Assembly (NCBI GenBank): GCA_963920635.1
Contig: OY987299.1
Location: 30,086,901 to 30,150,900 of the forward strand
DNA length: 64,000 nucleotides
Direction of reading: 5' to 3'
Source of the DNA: Pseudeuparius sepicola
Lineage: Eukaryota > Arthropoda > Insecta > Coleoptera > Anthribidae
Shown: positions 23,571-34,939 of the stretch, one piece after another
Layout: every line of letters starts with the position of its first letter
Numbering within the stretch: the stretch's first letter is position 1
The notes under the pieces: model-generated
Database searches by the model: none
What the model was told of the DNA's origin: nothing
Seen by the model: the letters and a program-made list of their open reading frames with translations, nothing else
Translations under genes and position numbers: made by a program

Positions 23571-23938
23571 TGTGTCCCAATTTGATAGTGGACACCTCAG
23601 AAATATATGAAGGGCAAGGAAAACAAATGGTCTATTTTTTTATTGGTAGTCCGAAAAAGCTAAAAATCAAAGTAGGCGTAGACTTTTGAAATTTTGCAAA
23701 TTTACTCAGTTTTTCATTCTGAATAAATTTTCTTAGTAACATTTTATCGTAAAAAAATCCCTAATAAGGTTTGCTATTTTAGAAAATCATAGTAAACCTT
23801 GAAATAATTACCCCATCCAAAAACCAACGCCTATGGGATACGCTCCCTTGGGACTACCAATAAAAAATTAGAGACCATTTGTTTTCCTTGCCCTTCATAT
23901 ATTTCTGAGGTGTTCAGTATCATATTGGGACACACTGT
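23571..23938. mobile_element. Foldback MITE
   Basis: Left TGTGTCCCAATTTGATA then CCTCAGAAATATATGAAGGG and CAAGGAAAACAAATGGTCT. Right returns AGACCATTTGTTTTCCTTG, CCCTTCATATATTTCTGAGG, TATCATATTGGGACACA. About 100-bp arms; no ORF. Confidence 0.75.
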
Positions 23939-24127
23939 ATATTCTGCGATCATAGAATGTTAAATTTTATTATTGTTTCGGTAATGTGGTTTATTTTATC
24001 ATCGCATTATGTATCATGTAATTTTTCGAACCCTGAAGATGGCTGCAAATCAGACAAAACGTTGGTGAAGAGAAAATATAATTTTGCGCTGCTTTTCTTA
24101 TGACCCCAAATCCCAACTACCTCGCAC

Positions 24128-24211
24128 CACAGAATATATAGCCTACGGCAGAATAAATACCACCAAAGACAATAATTGTCTTTGATAGCACGTAGCGCTA
24201 TTTATTCTGTG
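24128..24211. repeat. Palindromic insertion (CACAGAAT arms) with a second one nested inside
   Basis: The outer unit has ends CACAGAAT / ATTCTGTG and perfect CTCGCAC flanks (24121-24127, 24212-24218). Inside it, 24164-24184 is another palindrome (CAAAGACAATAATTGTCTTT plus G) with flanks ATACCAC / ATAGCAC (6 of 7). The nesting shows two separate insertion events. Confidence 0.7.
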
Positions 24212-25261
24212 CTCGCACTAAGAATATAATTTTATTCTCAAGTTGTCATAGCTCATAGCTTGTAACAAAATACGGGATTTTTTACATGGCTTTTCATTGT
24301 TTTACAAGTTCCTTTCTCTCTTTATTAGTAGGTACCTACTTAATTAAAAGTTGTGTTTAAGAGTTTTTGATTTTAATGGGAAATAAGGAATAAATAACGA
24401 AATACACTAATTTAAAAAAGTTATCCAGAGGCATCTTATTACAAAACATCTCTACTCAGCAGTGTTACATTTGTTACGATGGTATCTTAAAGTTAAAGTA
24501 TAATTATATGTAGGTATGCATAATAATAGATCACTAAAACAAAATCAATTGAAAAATGAGCACAAGAAGCTTAATGACCATCAAATGACAAGCTAATTAA
24601 ATATTACAGTAATCAGTCGAATACACAAAACTAAACTAACGAATTTTGGAATTCAGCAAACATAATAATCGATTATGTAACCGAAAATTGACTAGCATAA
24701 ATTTCCAGTATTGTGCACAATAAGCAAGAAATTTTGTTTCTGTGAGAATAAACTATTTTTCACACTGGGTAACATATTATAAGTACACTGCTGACAGTAA
24801 TCTAAAAATAATATCAAATCTTCACTGAAACAGCTTTTTTATTATCACATTGAACCTAAACATAAATAAAGGAGGCACGAAAAACATGGAAACATTGCCA
24901 ACATCACAGAGTGCCTAGATGTAGTTGTAAATAAACGAAAACAGGATTTTTCCTACTATGTACCAGGAATATCTGTAAAATATTGATAACCTATTAGAAC
25001 AAACGCAAATGAAATTTCAAAATATAGGTATACAGCGAGCTTGGACTCAATTCGGTAAAATGTTATACTGTGCGATTAAAAAAAAACGCTTCGACACGTC
25101 CAACATAATTTTGAAAGGCGCATATTTTGACATATCTGTGGTTCTTGTGACGTCACAATGCCCTTTTCTTGTATCATTAGGCAAATAATAATAATACATA
25201 AAAAATTTTTTTATAAATTTTAAATTTAACATAAATTATTAAGTTTTTAGACATTTCTTTA

Positions 25262-25510
25262 TTAGACCAACAGATGGATTGGTAGAAGAGGGACGATTGA
25301 GTGGCCACCTAGATCACACCTTTGGATTATTTTTTGTGGGGTTACCTACAATCCAAGGTGTACTTCCAAAGACCTGCTAATATTGGACACCTGCACAAAA
25401 AAACGAACAGATTGGTTCTGAAATAATCAGTAATGTATTGCGAGAATTTGAATATCGACTTGCTCATTGCCAAGCAGCCAACGTCAGGCAATTGGAACAT
25501 TTAATTTGAT
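25262..25510 (+). pseudogene. Mariner/Tc1-superfamily transposase C-terminus (frameshifted)
   Basis: Three frames successively give WIGRRGTIEWPPRS, then PLDYFLWGYLQSKVYFQRPA, then VLREFEYRLAHCQAANVRQL and EHLI, stop. This is the region after the last catalytic Asp of IS630/Tc1/mariner transposases (the P-L-D-F-LWG-L-KVY block and the NG--EHL tail). Frameshifts and the missing N-terminus make it non-functional. Confidence 0.78.
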
Positions 25511-25661
25511 TTGGTTTGCTCTTTGTTATTTATAACTGATATTTAAAATGTATGAAAAAAAATTATTATGTAATGTATTATTATTATTTGCGTACCGATA
25601 CAAGTGCATTCTTTTAAATGACGCTATGAAAAATAGTGAGTGCCATTTAAAAAATATATAT

Positions 25662-26300
25662 ACCCCGATTACTGTAAGAAGTCCCGATTTTGTCAGATGA
25701 CAGTCTCCACAAAATCCCTAGAAATTTTCTGTTAACTATGGGTATAGCAATGGTATATGTGTCTCAACCAGTTAATGACGTCACTCATTGATTTATGATG
25801 TGAAAAGTTACCCAAGTGATAGGAAAAAAGAACATAATAAAATAAAAACCCTATTGCCAATCACGATTATAAAGCTACAATCAAAAATAAGTATGACTTC
25901 AACTCATTTTAATAATAATTTCAAACGTCATGGAAACACTTTCATTTTGGTCTTTTGTTAAAATCAGCCACTTGCGCCAGCGTCTATGGGGCGGACTCAG
26001 GCAAATTTTGTTTCGGTGTTGTGAAAGTGACAGTGAAGGTTTTCCGGATCGTTCAAAAGGGTTCAAACTTTGGGCAGTGAAAATATTCGCGGGTATTATT
26101 CGTTTCATGAGTTTTACCGTTATCTACATATGTTGTTCTTGTTCGTGTAATTAGTAGTTATTCATTGTGCAAATGGGCTCGTTACTGACCTGGGCTTATG
26201 ACCCGGTTGCTTTTTTTTGCTGCATTAATGCCAACTTAGGATGGCGAAATTACCATTTGACAGTCCCAGTAAGGACTTCTTAAAATAATTTTACTATAGA
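25662..26300. mobile_element. Non-autonomous DNA transposon, copy 2 (most complete)
   Basis: About 640 bp. Ends CCCCGATTACTGTAAGAAGT and the inverse of GGACTTCTTAAAATAATTTT share TAAGAAGTCC. 25900-26300 is nearly identical to copy 1 (1-399), and both ends match copy 3 (63508-63826). No transposase. Flanking TA/TATA could be the target duplication. Confidence 0.78.
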
Positions 26301-26437
26301 TGACATCATAGCTTGGTTAGTAATGACATCACAAGAATGACAAATATGTAAAATATGCGCCTTTCAAAATTATGTTGGACGTGTCAAAGTGATTCTTCTT
26401 AATCGCACATTACAACATTTTACTGAATTTATTCCAA

Positions 26438-28531
26438 ACAAGTATTTAAAAAAAGATCATGTACATAATGGGCCCGCAACATAAATTTTAAGTTGGCTAT
26501 TCTGTGGTATAGAGCATGTAAAAAAGTGCAAATATTTGATAGACTTCTCATATTGCCCACGCTCCTCTTGAAATGTTACTTTGAGAATCATAAATGTTCC
26601 AAATAAAGAGAACGGGTCATAAGACTTTCGAAAAGAATGAATTATTTTCTTCTAAAATATGGCTGAACCTTGCTTTTCGTTTTTTTTTTAGCTGCTTTGG
26701 GATATTACCTGGCATATCATCTATAATTAGTTTATTAAAAATAAAAACAATAAAAATTTGTGAACGGTAAAATTCTGTCCTACTTTTTTTCATTGGTTGA
26801 GACTGAAATAGTTCTTATTGTACCTACACTAATTTGGTTTGAAATTATTTCAATTCAGCAAGTTCTGGTTAGGTTCTTAGTACTACGAGTAGTACTAGGT
26901 CATCAAACCTAAACTATTGAATTTTTTTATGGTGGCAGAAAGATACCTTGGTGGTTTATGAAAACATTAAATAAAATTGACTAAAATGCTTTGTAAATCG
27001 AGGTAAATATATAATTTCTTTTAGGTGGTTTAAAATTAAAAAAAATATATATTTTGGAAAGAATCTTTCCCTAAGGCGGGCTGTTCCATCATGAATAAAA
27101 ATGGATAGAACAATTTTTAATTGTTCCAAAAATGTCTTGATCTTTGTAAAGCAAAATATTTTCTTTTTCAAAATATACCCAGGAACATTGATGATTCAAG
27201 ATACTAAGAGATTTTCTATTGTTTAGCTACTGCTTTATATTACACTGAAAGTTATTACCATATATTGCATTTTAAAACTCCTATTTAAAACAAGAATGTG
27301 TTGCTCAGTATACATGACAAAAATCCCGATTTCGCAAAACCTCGCAACTGGATGTTAGGTGCTAATATTTTTGGCCTCCTCATGAAATGTATAACAAATA
27401 TTTTACAACTTCCGTATAAATGATTTCAGTAGACCCAATTTATTTTCTCACTTTTGACTTATCTAAAAAAATATTCAGCTTATACACTACCTAAATAGAA
27501 ATACTATACAATAATTTGTCATGTTTTTTTATACCGGAAAGGGAACACTAAAGGCAGACTTAAGCGCAAAATACCTGCAAAATAATAATAAAAATATTTG
27601 CGTAAAAGAATCTTCACCCTATCCATCTTTTGCCCTTTACAAATTTCCCAGAACCATCTGCATATTTTTAGGCTTGGAAGGTAATTTGGTGTTTGAATTT
27701 ATAGAAAAATACCTAAAATGAAAATTGTGTTTTACAGATTATTAAAGGCTTTAAAAATTCACAGATTTTGCAATCCGTGCAACCATCATAATTAATAAAT
27801 GAAACATAATTAACACAAGTTACAAGTTAGTAGAAAGAATAAACATAATTTTCAATTAAACCAACTTATTATATTGGATCTCACTACTGTTCACGATTCA
27901 TGTCACGACAACAAAAACTGCTAACTTGACTACCATATGCGAAGATAAATATTTCCAATGTTAAAACAGCCTTCTTTGACAAAATGTGAAGAGAGAGTTG
28001 TAATTTGACCAAGTTATGGCTGCCAAATTTAAACAAAGCAAAAACTATGCAAAAAAATTGCAAACAATTTTGGGAGAGCAACAGATGATAAATCAAGTAT
28101 CATTTCTATTTCCTTCATGATTTAAAAATGTATGATGTTGTAAAAGCAAAGGGAAGACAATGTTTTGCAGATTTTTGTGACATACTACAATAATCCTAGA
28201 TGATACTGACAATTTTAATTCCATCAATCTTTGAAAAAATCTGCCATTAAGATCTAGGACCTTGGAAACTCTACAATTGTACTACACTATTTCAAGTTTG
28301 GGCATTACAGAATAGTTCAAATAAAAACTAAAACAAAGTAACAAACTTCCTCTCGAATCGTAAATATATGTACATCTTTTCTCTTACAATGTTGAAATAG
28401 ACCTTCACGCAGGTACAATTGTTTAACAGTTGAGGAGTCTGCGAGCTAAGTCACTTACTCCCTTTTTTGGAAATCAGAAGTCACCGCAGAATTTTAAGAT
28501 ATGGGATATTATTATTTGAACTATTTTAATA
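26438..28531. other. Intergenic sequence downstream of the MSL1 gene
   Basis: AT-rich, with no coding frame of recognisable family, no TIR pair and no RNA gene. A short GTACTAC palindrome near 26880 lacks a convincing flanking duplication. Confidence 0.35.
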
Positions 28532-28537
28532 TTTATT
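28532..28537 (-). promoter_or_regulatory. Candidate polyadenylation signal of the MSL1 gene
   Basis: The minus strand reads AATAAA here, about 73 bases beyond the stop codon at 28610-28612, inside a short AATAAATAAAT run. Position and strand fit 3' end formation of the MSL1 transcript. No downstream GT-rich element was tested. Confidence 0.4.
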
Positions 28538-28609
28538 TATTTAAATCTGCTCTAAAAGTGACTTATTATTTCTCGCTTTTCTTTAAGCACTCCTCAAAAA
28601 ATACTTGGT

Positions 28610-31600
28610 CTATCTTTTGCACCTCGAATTTTTCCTTTTGCTCATAGATCGTCGACCTTGTGATTTTCTGAGCGATCCTGGGTTGTTCAGCCATGGAAGT
28701 TCGAAATCACTGAAAAAAAAAAAGGATTACATAACTAAAGCATACCCACATTATCAAAATGACACAACTCTCATGGGACATAAAAATGCACTATATGGCT
28801 AAGATTATTCTTACCTTGGCGTAATTTTTGGTATGGGGTGTCCGAATGCTGACACAGGAAGTTCGTGTCCGACCTCCAAGTACTTCACGTCGTCCATTTT
28901 GGGCCAAAGCGACTCCAACGGTTCCTGCTCCTCGCCTTTCAGTCCTGAATCTATCCTTTCTTGCCTCTGTTTCAACTTCTCAATCACTCGCTGTTCTCGA
29001 ATACGTTGAACATCCCATCTGACAAAAAAATATAGTAAAGACATTTGGTTGGGCAATCATACTTTTTGTGCATACCGCTTTCTTCTCCTTTCATCTATCT
29101 CTAACCTCATGTGCCTCTTATTGTACACCTCGTCATCAATGTTTTCTGTACCTTCCATTGTATAGCAGCTGGCATAGAGCTTAACCCTCCACCTCGGAAC
29201 CTTACAAAATGATGATTTTTACGAAAAGAAAACAAAGAAAAAGTGATCAGTATTTACATTTACCTCAAGGGGAGTATTTGGTGCTACATCAGGGACGTCA
29301 GGTTCCGGCAATGGAATACCCAAATTCACTTCGTTTGCTTGCGTTTCGTATGGTTCCACAGCCATCAAAATTTGGGTATCCTTAGTAATGCCTAATAAGG
29401 TGATAATATAATAAGAATAATTATTGAGTAACAGTTAGTGTGGTAATAGTTAATAGTTTAGTAAGTTACAATATTTTGAAATGGTATGTCAGGTTTAAGT
29501 TCTCTCTATTTTTAATAGAAGTACTTTCCACTAAGTTCCTACCTACCAATTATTACTAAGTAAGTACTACTATGGACATTTGTTGGTTGGCATTTTGTAA
29601 AAAATAAATTACTTTTGTGTTCATTGATATTTTTTCAATAATTCCAGACTACTCTTGACCAGTATAAAGTTTCATAAAAATTCAGCATCTTGAGATGGCC
29701 CAAAAAATACCTTGGACATTTTTGTATTGGATCTTTGCACACCGACAGTTCGAGTGGTCCTGTTGACCATTCAACTGTTTTGAGGGGATTTCACGACACA
29801 TTTGACTTGCCAGATCTACTATGACACCCTGCAGAATGGAATTTTCTGTATATTTGTTTTTCGTGAAAACTGGGGTTATAAAAAAATCGTAGCTGGCCCT
29901 GGATTCGCATTTTGAACATGGTAGGAAGGTCAAAAGAAGCAAATAGGTTTTTCAAGCAAAAAAACAAAAAGAGTAAGGTCTCTAAAAATAAAGATTTTAT
30001 TTTTATGATTTGTAGGTATATGTTTAAAAGTAGTATATGGTTGGAATTGGGAGAACAAAAGAAACTAAAAAAAAAACAAACAAAAACATACAGGGGTATC
30101 AAAAATCTAGCCAAGAAGTAATGTTCACTCCCAACGATATAGAAATAGATACATTACCAAAGGCAACTTGTTTTGTTTTATGATTTTAAAAAGATGTTAC
30201 TGTTGGCACATTCAAGGTTTGCAGTTTTTTGATACGATTCAGGTTATTTTGTAAATATAAGCATAGAAGAATCTACTACGCCTAGATTCTTCCATGATAT
30301 AAGTATCTCAAAGCATATATAGGACATAAAAATCTATCAAAAAACTATTTATTATGCATTACAAAATAGGAAAGACTGAATTTAAGAAATGCCAATGTAA
30401 ACAAATTACTTTGTCTACTTCCTCCGACCCGCTAAGTCAGAAATGAGAACCGACAATTTATTTTTACCCCTGGTAGGTATATTCGTTACAAATAGCGTTG
30501 ACTGATGTATTAATAGACTGCTCACGGCTGTCATGAAACAGAGGCATGAAACTATAGCCGTGAGAAGTCTTATTAACACGTCAGTCAACGCTAATAGTCT
30601 GTGTTAAAATTCACCTTTACAATTTTTTGAATGAGTATTTTTTGAATTTACTTTTTAACAACACCGTGAATAGAATATTATTAAGCTTTACTCCATATTC
30701 GAATTTCTCTGAAAATTCTACACCAGTTTAATTTTTGAACCACAGATTTATGATGTATCTTTAAAATTACCGAGAAAATCGGGTTTATCACGTTAACTGG
30801 GACACCTTGGACATTGTAGGTACATTACTAATAATGATAATAAATAATAATAATAATTACATAAAGCAATATTTTTGTTGCCTAGTTTTGTTCTTGCAGA
30901 AAAGCCAAGAATCAGTCAATATTTCCGCATTTTCACTAATTAATAACTTTAATACAGGTGGTGTTCTTTTGGAACTTCTCTACATAACCTCACTTTAGTA
31001 ACCATGCGAAATTTCAATTTCAGGCGCGAAATGTAAATTACGGACATTTTCTAATTATTTTCGTGAGTAAATATTTTTTGTGCACGGCTATAAAAAATTT
31101 TGGAAATTTTGAATGTACCCATCTCTAATCAATAATCATGCAATCAAACAATTTCTGTTGCATGTTGCATCCATGCCATACGAAAAAAATGGAAATATAT
31201 ATAGTTTTTTTATTACATAATTCCCGGATCCAATGATAATTCCTCAAACATCTTAAAAAGTCAAGAGAATCGACTAGGTAAATCTGAAAATCCATCACTA
31301 AACAATTAGGTATTACTCATTAGACGTCCCCCGTAAAATGTGTCCATTGACGTCATGAAAACAAATAATGCTCAATACTTCTTTTTGCCGTATGCCATGT
31401 TGCCAGCGCAACACCAATAGAAACTGGAACAGCAGTAATAAAACGAAAATCCCTAGAAGGAATATGGCGGGAAAGCGTGAATGAAATTGATAAAATCTGA
31501 TCTTATAAAAATGGAAATATTGAATTTAAAACATAAATATAGCACGAAATTATTGCCAATAAGATTTTTTTCAGGTACCTAACATTATCATGGATGTGGA

Positions 31601-32688
31601 TCATTCAATAAAATAATAATTATGGAAATCATTACAATCTGTACTCACGTCTTCGTTTTTTCTTGACCCTCCTGAACGACTTCTTTTCATCTGTAACAGT
31701 AGGTTCATTATTTGACACTGCCGAAGAGTTACTACACACTCTTTTCCTTCTAATACTCATTCTAATATTCTTCATTGGATCCAGTTCGTCACTAAAATGT
31801 TTTACAGAAAACTTATATTCCGGGGTAGAAGGATCGCACTCCGATATATCACTTTCAACTTTAAAACGGTCAACGTAGTTTATGTCTATTTGTTCGTCAC
31901 TCTTCAAGTCACCTTCTACCTCAACCGAAAAATTATCGTCCCGAGTAGTGTCTATGTGAGATTCTATATCACTAAGATTGTCTTCAAAGTTTATAACTTC
32001 CAGTGAACAGGAAACAGAGTCATCACAATGTTCAATGGTCACTATGTCGATGTCTTCCTTGCTATCTTCTCCGCACGGTTGACAATCTTGGGTCATATCT
32101 TCGGAGACAGTGTCTTCTGAAAGGTCTCCGGGTACAGTACCGTTAAATACGTTCTCAGTTTGATATGGCAGTCCCTTCTCCAAACATCTCAAACGATCTT
32201 TTAGCTGAAAAATTAAAATCACTATAAAAAGTGCCACTTAAGAGGTGTTAAGAGCAATTACAAAGTGGTCAATGGATGAAATCCAAATATGGAATTGAAG
32301 TTATGTGTGGAAAAGAGCTTACCATTTCATTTTCCCTTTGAAGAAAGAAGATTTGTCTTTCCTTTTCGAGAATTTCGTCGTTTTGTTGTTGTATGAGATC
32401 GTTGTGCAAAAGCAGCCACTCTTTCAGAGACCTAACCTCACTTTCGGCGGTTTGACAGCTCGCGTCAGACGAACTAACTTCAGCATTTTCCGGGAACGAC
32501 GACGTTCGATTCGGGACACAGATTTCTTCGTCGCTATCCAAATCAACGGAATTGGTAGTGTTCTCGTCAAAAAATTCGACAATATCCACGCTTGAATTCG
32601 TTAATTTTGCCTTGGATTCATCCTGAAAATCTTCGGACATTTTCGGGTAAACTCGAACTATGTTTTGGTCATTGTTTATGCTGGGCAT
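28610..32688 (-). CDS. msl-1: MSL1 homologue, scaffold of the male-specific-lethal histone acetyltransferase complex
   Basis: Six coding exons: 32323-32688, 31649-32204, 29264-29391, 29076-29200, 28815-29018 and 28610-28709. All have GT-AG junctions, phases agree throughout, and they join to 492 codons. Residues about 84-122 (EVRSLKEWLLLHNDLIQQQN and on to QRENEM) form the leucine-rich coiled coil that dimerises and binds MSL2. The long acidic, Ser-rich exon 2 ends in a basic patch (RRVKKKRR). Exons 3-6 hold the PEHE domain, with VPRWRVKLYASC, DDEVYNKRHMRLEIDERRRK and RWDVQRIREQRVIEKLKQRQ; in the family this part binds MOF (KAT8) and MSL3. In flies the complex acetylates H4K16 on the male X; elsewhere it acts more generally. 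A second Met at codon 17 (MSEDFQDE) is an alternative start. The C-terminus is basic (RRSMSKRKNS). The protein is much shorter than the Drosophila one, as expected outside flies. Assignment rests on the coiled coil plus PEHE order; KANSL1 shares PEHE only. Confidence 0.93.
29575..30050. repeat. Half copy of the gtgtcc foldback family, in MSL1 intron 2
   Basis: TTGGTTGGCATTTTGTAAAA, GACCATTCAACTGTTTTGAG, GCAGAATGGA and GCTGGCCCTGGATTCGCAT match the arms of 19815-20935 and 34940-36230 in one orientation only. The opposite arm is missing. Confidence 0.55.
30262..30296. repeat. Micro-palindrome insertion in MSL1 intron 2, perfect 7-bp duplication
   Basis: A 35-bp unit CATAGAAGAATCTA...TAGATTCTTCCATG with one arm mismatch. 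Flanked by ATATAAG on both sides (30255-30261, 30297-30303). Confidence 0.7.
30496..30590. repeat. 95-bp palindromic insertion in MSL1 intron 2
   Basis: Ends CGTTGACTGATGTATTAATA and the inverse TTAACACGTCAGTCAACG, with inner arms CTCACGGCT / AGCCGTGAG. Flanks CAAATAG and CTAATAG (6 of 7). It appears to be a longer relative of the micro-palindromes. Confidence 0.6.
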
Positions 32689-33650
32689 ATTACGCGAAAA
32701 TAAACAGAACTGTACCGATCTTTAAATCCATGACTTTTTAAATTTGATTTGAACAATTTATTTTATTTGCGGTGTAAACGAGTAAAAAAATGTCCAAAGT
32801 TATAACGTTTCAATTTGGATTGCTTCGTGAAAAAATAAGAGGACATTATTAATAATTATTTACAAAAAAAAACAATTCCTGCTTTGGCAGCAACGAAAAT
32901 AAAGTGTAAAGGGATGTAAATAAAGTAACAAGAGTAATGTTTCTAATTAATTAATAATAGCCAACTGGGCACTACCTACATCGGATCACGCGGATGTAGG
33001 TTAGTTTTTGCGGTTTTAACACGTAAATACGACACGATTGGAATCAAAATACGGCGGCGAACAGTCTAAACTTCATGTTGTATTTCCTGGAACGCACACA
33101 AAAAACGTCCTAGCACCACGCACAAAATAAATGAAAAAGTCCGGATAGATCTAACATCCGCATCATACAAACATTGGGCGAACTCAGGAGCGCGTTTAGT
33201 TTTTTGAGAGAAACGACGCGAAACGAGGCACTCTTCGATCAGAAACCACTCTCAATCGACGGGCGACATTCAAAGATCTTAAATTTTCCGGTTTGTTTTT
33301 CGAGCATTCTTTTTACGGTAGCCGTCGATAGGAAGGCTGGCTGGCAGCTGGCGGCCATACCAGCGTTGCCAGTGGTGCCAGAGGTGCCAACTGCCAACAC
33401 TGCCAACTTTGCGGTCGAACAAGCACCCCATGCACGCGAGCGAAGTCAGCTGAAGACCAGGGCCGTATTTCGAAGATTTGGGTCCGTGTCATTTTCCCAG
33501 AGTCAGAGTAGAAGGTTTCAATGTGCCAACGGCCAACGTATAAAAAAACGTAAAACTTTTTTAAATAAGAAGCTTATACGACTTTTAACTAATAAGTTAG
33601 ACAAATCAGTTAGACGATTTTTTGGCCAATTCGTCTAAGGTTCGTCATCA
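32689..33650. promoter_or_regulatory. Probable promoter and 5' flank of the MSL1 gene
   Basis: Begins just upstream of the start codon. Between 33040 and 33540 it is clearly richer in GC and CpG than its surroundings, as at constitutive promoters. A palindrome at 32975-33000 (CCTACATC/GATGTAGG) has no flanking duplication. The open frame 33174-33638 spans this composition island and matches no family I know. No transcription start can be placed. Confidence 0.35.
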
Positions 33651-33986
33651 GGTTTAGCTTGTTCTTATATGGTGGTAGATTGCGAGTGACCGAAAAAAAA
33701 GTTGACGTAAATCAAAAGTTCGACTTTCCAGAAGCAATGCATCAGAAGTAAATGTATATTTCTTATCGTGTATAATTTTTAATAGCCACTTTTGAATTAT
33801 CTCTAGATTATTCATATGAACATTTGATACCCTTCCAAATAGGCCAATATACCATACATGATAAATGACTTAGGGCCGAGCTGTTGTAATATATAGTATA
33901 CCTATATACGTATTTTTTACATAGAAAGTCTGTATGATAATTTCATCGTACCTACCATAGACAAGAGATTTATATATATGTACCCA

Positions 33987-34245
33987 TGATACAACAAAAG
34001 AGAGTTATGATATTGCGCAGGTTGGACACCATATTGGCGCGTCACGCGGTTATAAACAATGGTACAAGTTGTATCATCTGGTTATAAACAACCGAAACGT
34101 CAGAAACGTCTGAGTGTCATTGTAGTGTGTTCTCTGTAATACTTTGCATGTCATAAGTGGGCGGGAACTTACCGCGTGACGTAATTGCGCAGAAGGGAAC
34201 GAAATTGAGGCGGCTAAATATCATATCTCTCTTTTGTTGTATCAT
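33987..34245. mobile_element. MITE with about 30-bp terminal inverted repeats
   Basis: Ends ATGATACAACAAAAGAGAGT and CTCTCTTTTGTTGTATCAT, followed inwards by GATATTGCGCAG and ATATCATATC-type matches and paired GCGTCACGCGGT / ACCGCGTGACGT blocks. About 259 bp, no ORF. Confidence 0.72.
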
Positions 34246-34260
34246 GTATGTACCTACCTA

Positions 34261-34621
34261 TAGTAAAATCGAGCAACTCTTACGGCTGGCGTAAACAAGA
34301 GCACGTGAGTTTAAATATTCGTCAGGGCCGCACTGAGGCACGGCCCTTATTTAATTTTAATTTTACAATGGTTTACATCAAAATATTTGGGAAAAGAATT
34401 ATTGGCTTAATTAAAATGGTTCAAAACATCGATAAAATTATTTATGGCAGTGTCTAAATAGCTGAAAACAACAAGGTAAAACCGCGTAACTACACTTTTT
34501 CGATCGAGTACGTCCCTGGTGCTGACTCGGGTGAAATTTTATAGCCTACCGACCAATCGCAGATCGTCATTGAACACGTGGTTTTATTTACGCCAGGCGT
34601 ACGGATTGCTCGATTTTAGTA
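34261..34621. mobile_element. TA-flanked MITE, copy 1
   Basis: Ends TAGTAAAATCGAGCAACTCT and TTGCTCGATTTTAGTA with TA on each side; inner ACGTGAG...CACGTGG pair. Strongly similar to 36659-36999 across its whole length, so the boundaries are supported by two copies. Confidence 0.8.
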
Positions 34622-34939
34622 TAGGTGAAAATCAAAATAAATGCCAAGATTGTAGACTTGATTGTTTGATACAAATTATTATGAAGAGAACATATGGCAC
34701 TAAATAGCGGAAGCATGTCACTTTATCAACTAAAAGGCATATAATAGGTCTTAGAAACATTAATCGTTAAGAGTTTATCATAAAACCAGTCAGCAATATA
34801 TGCCATGTCGGCCTCATCAACCTTTGCCTTTGAGAAACGCAACACCAGGTATTATCCCTAAAGAATGGTAGTATCATCGATCAAAACACATAATTATTTT
34901 TAATATGATTTGTTGAGTATTTGTGGGCTGTTATTATAC

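Larger units (their letters stand above)
25042..26437 (+). mobile_element. Mariner-type element with about 110-bp terminal inverted repeats
   Basis: Left TCGGTAAAATGTTATACTGT, GACACGTCCAACATAATTTT, GAAAGGCGCATATTTT and TTCTTGTGACGTCAC are matched inverted on the right up to TAATCGCACATTACAACATT. The centre holds a decayed transposase tail (25262-25510) and a nested MITE (25662-26300). Confidence 0.75.

Noticed and set aside
24033..24070. Hammerhead ribozyme (CCTGAAGATGGCTG...AAACGTTGG)
   Set aside because: The GAAA core is disrupted and stem II is imperfect; kept only as a possible degenerate relative of the 54218 motif.
32975..33000. CCTACATC...GATGTAGG hairpin upstream of msl-1
   Set aside because: No flanking direct repeat; may be a chance or regulatory palindrome.
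33174..33638. 154-codon open frame upstream of msl-1
   Set aside because: It spans the GC-rich promoter-like island, has no recognisable domain and repeats TGCCAA-type words. The open frame is explained by composition.
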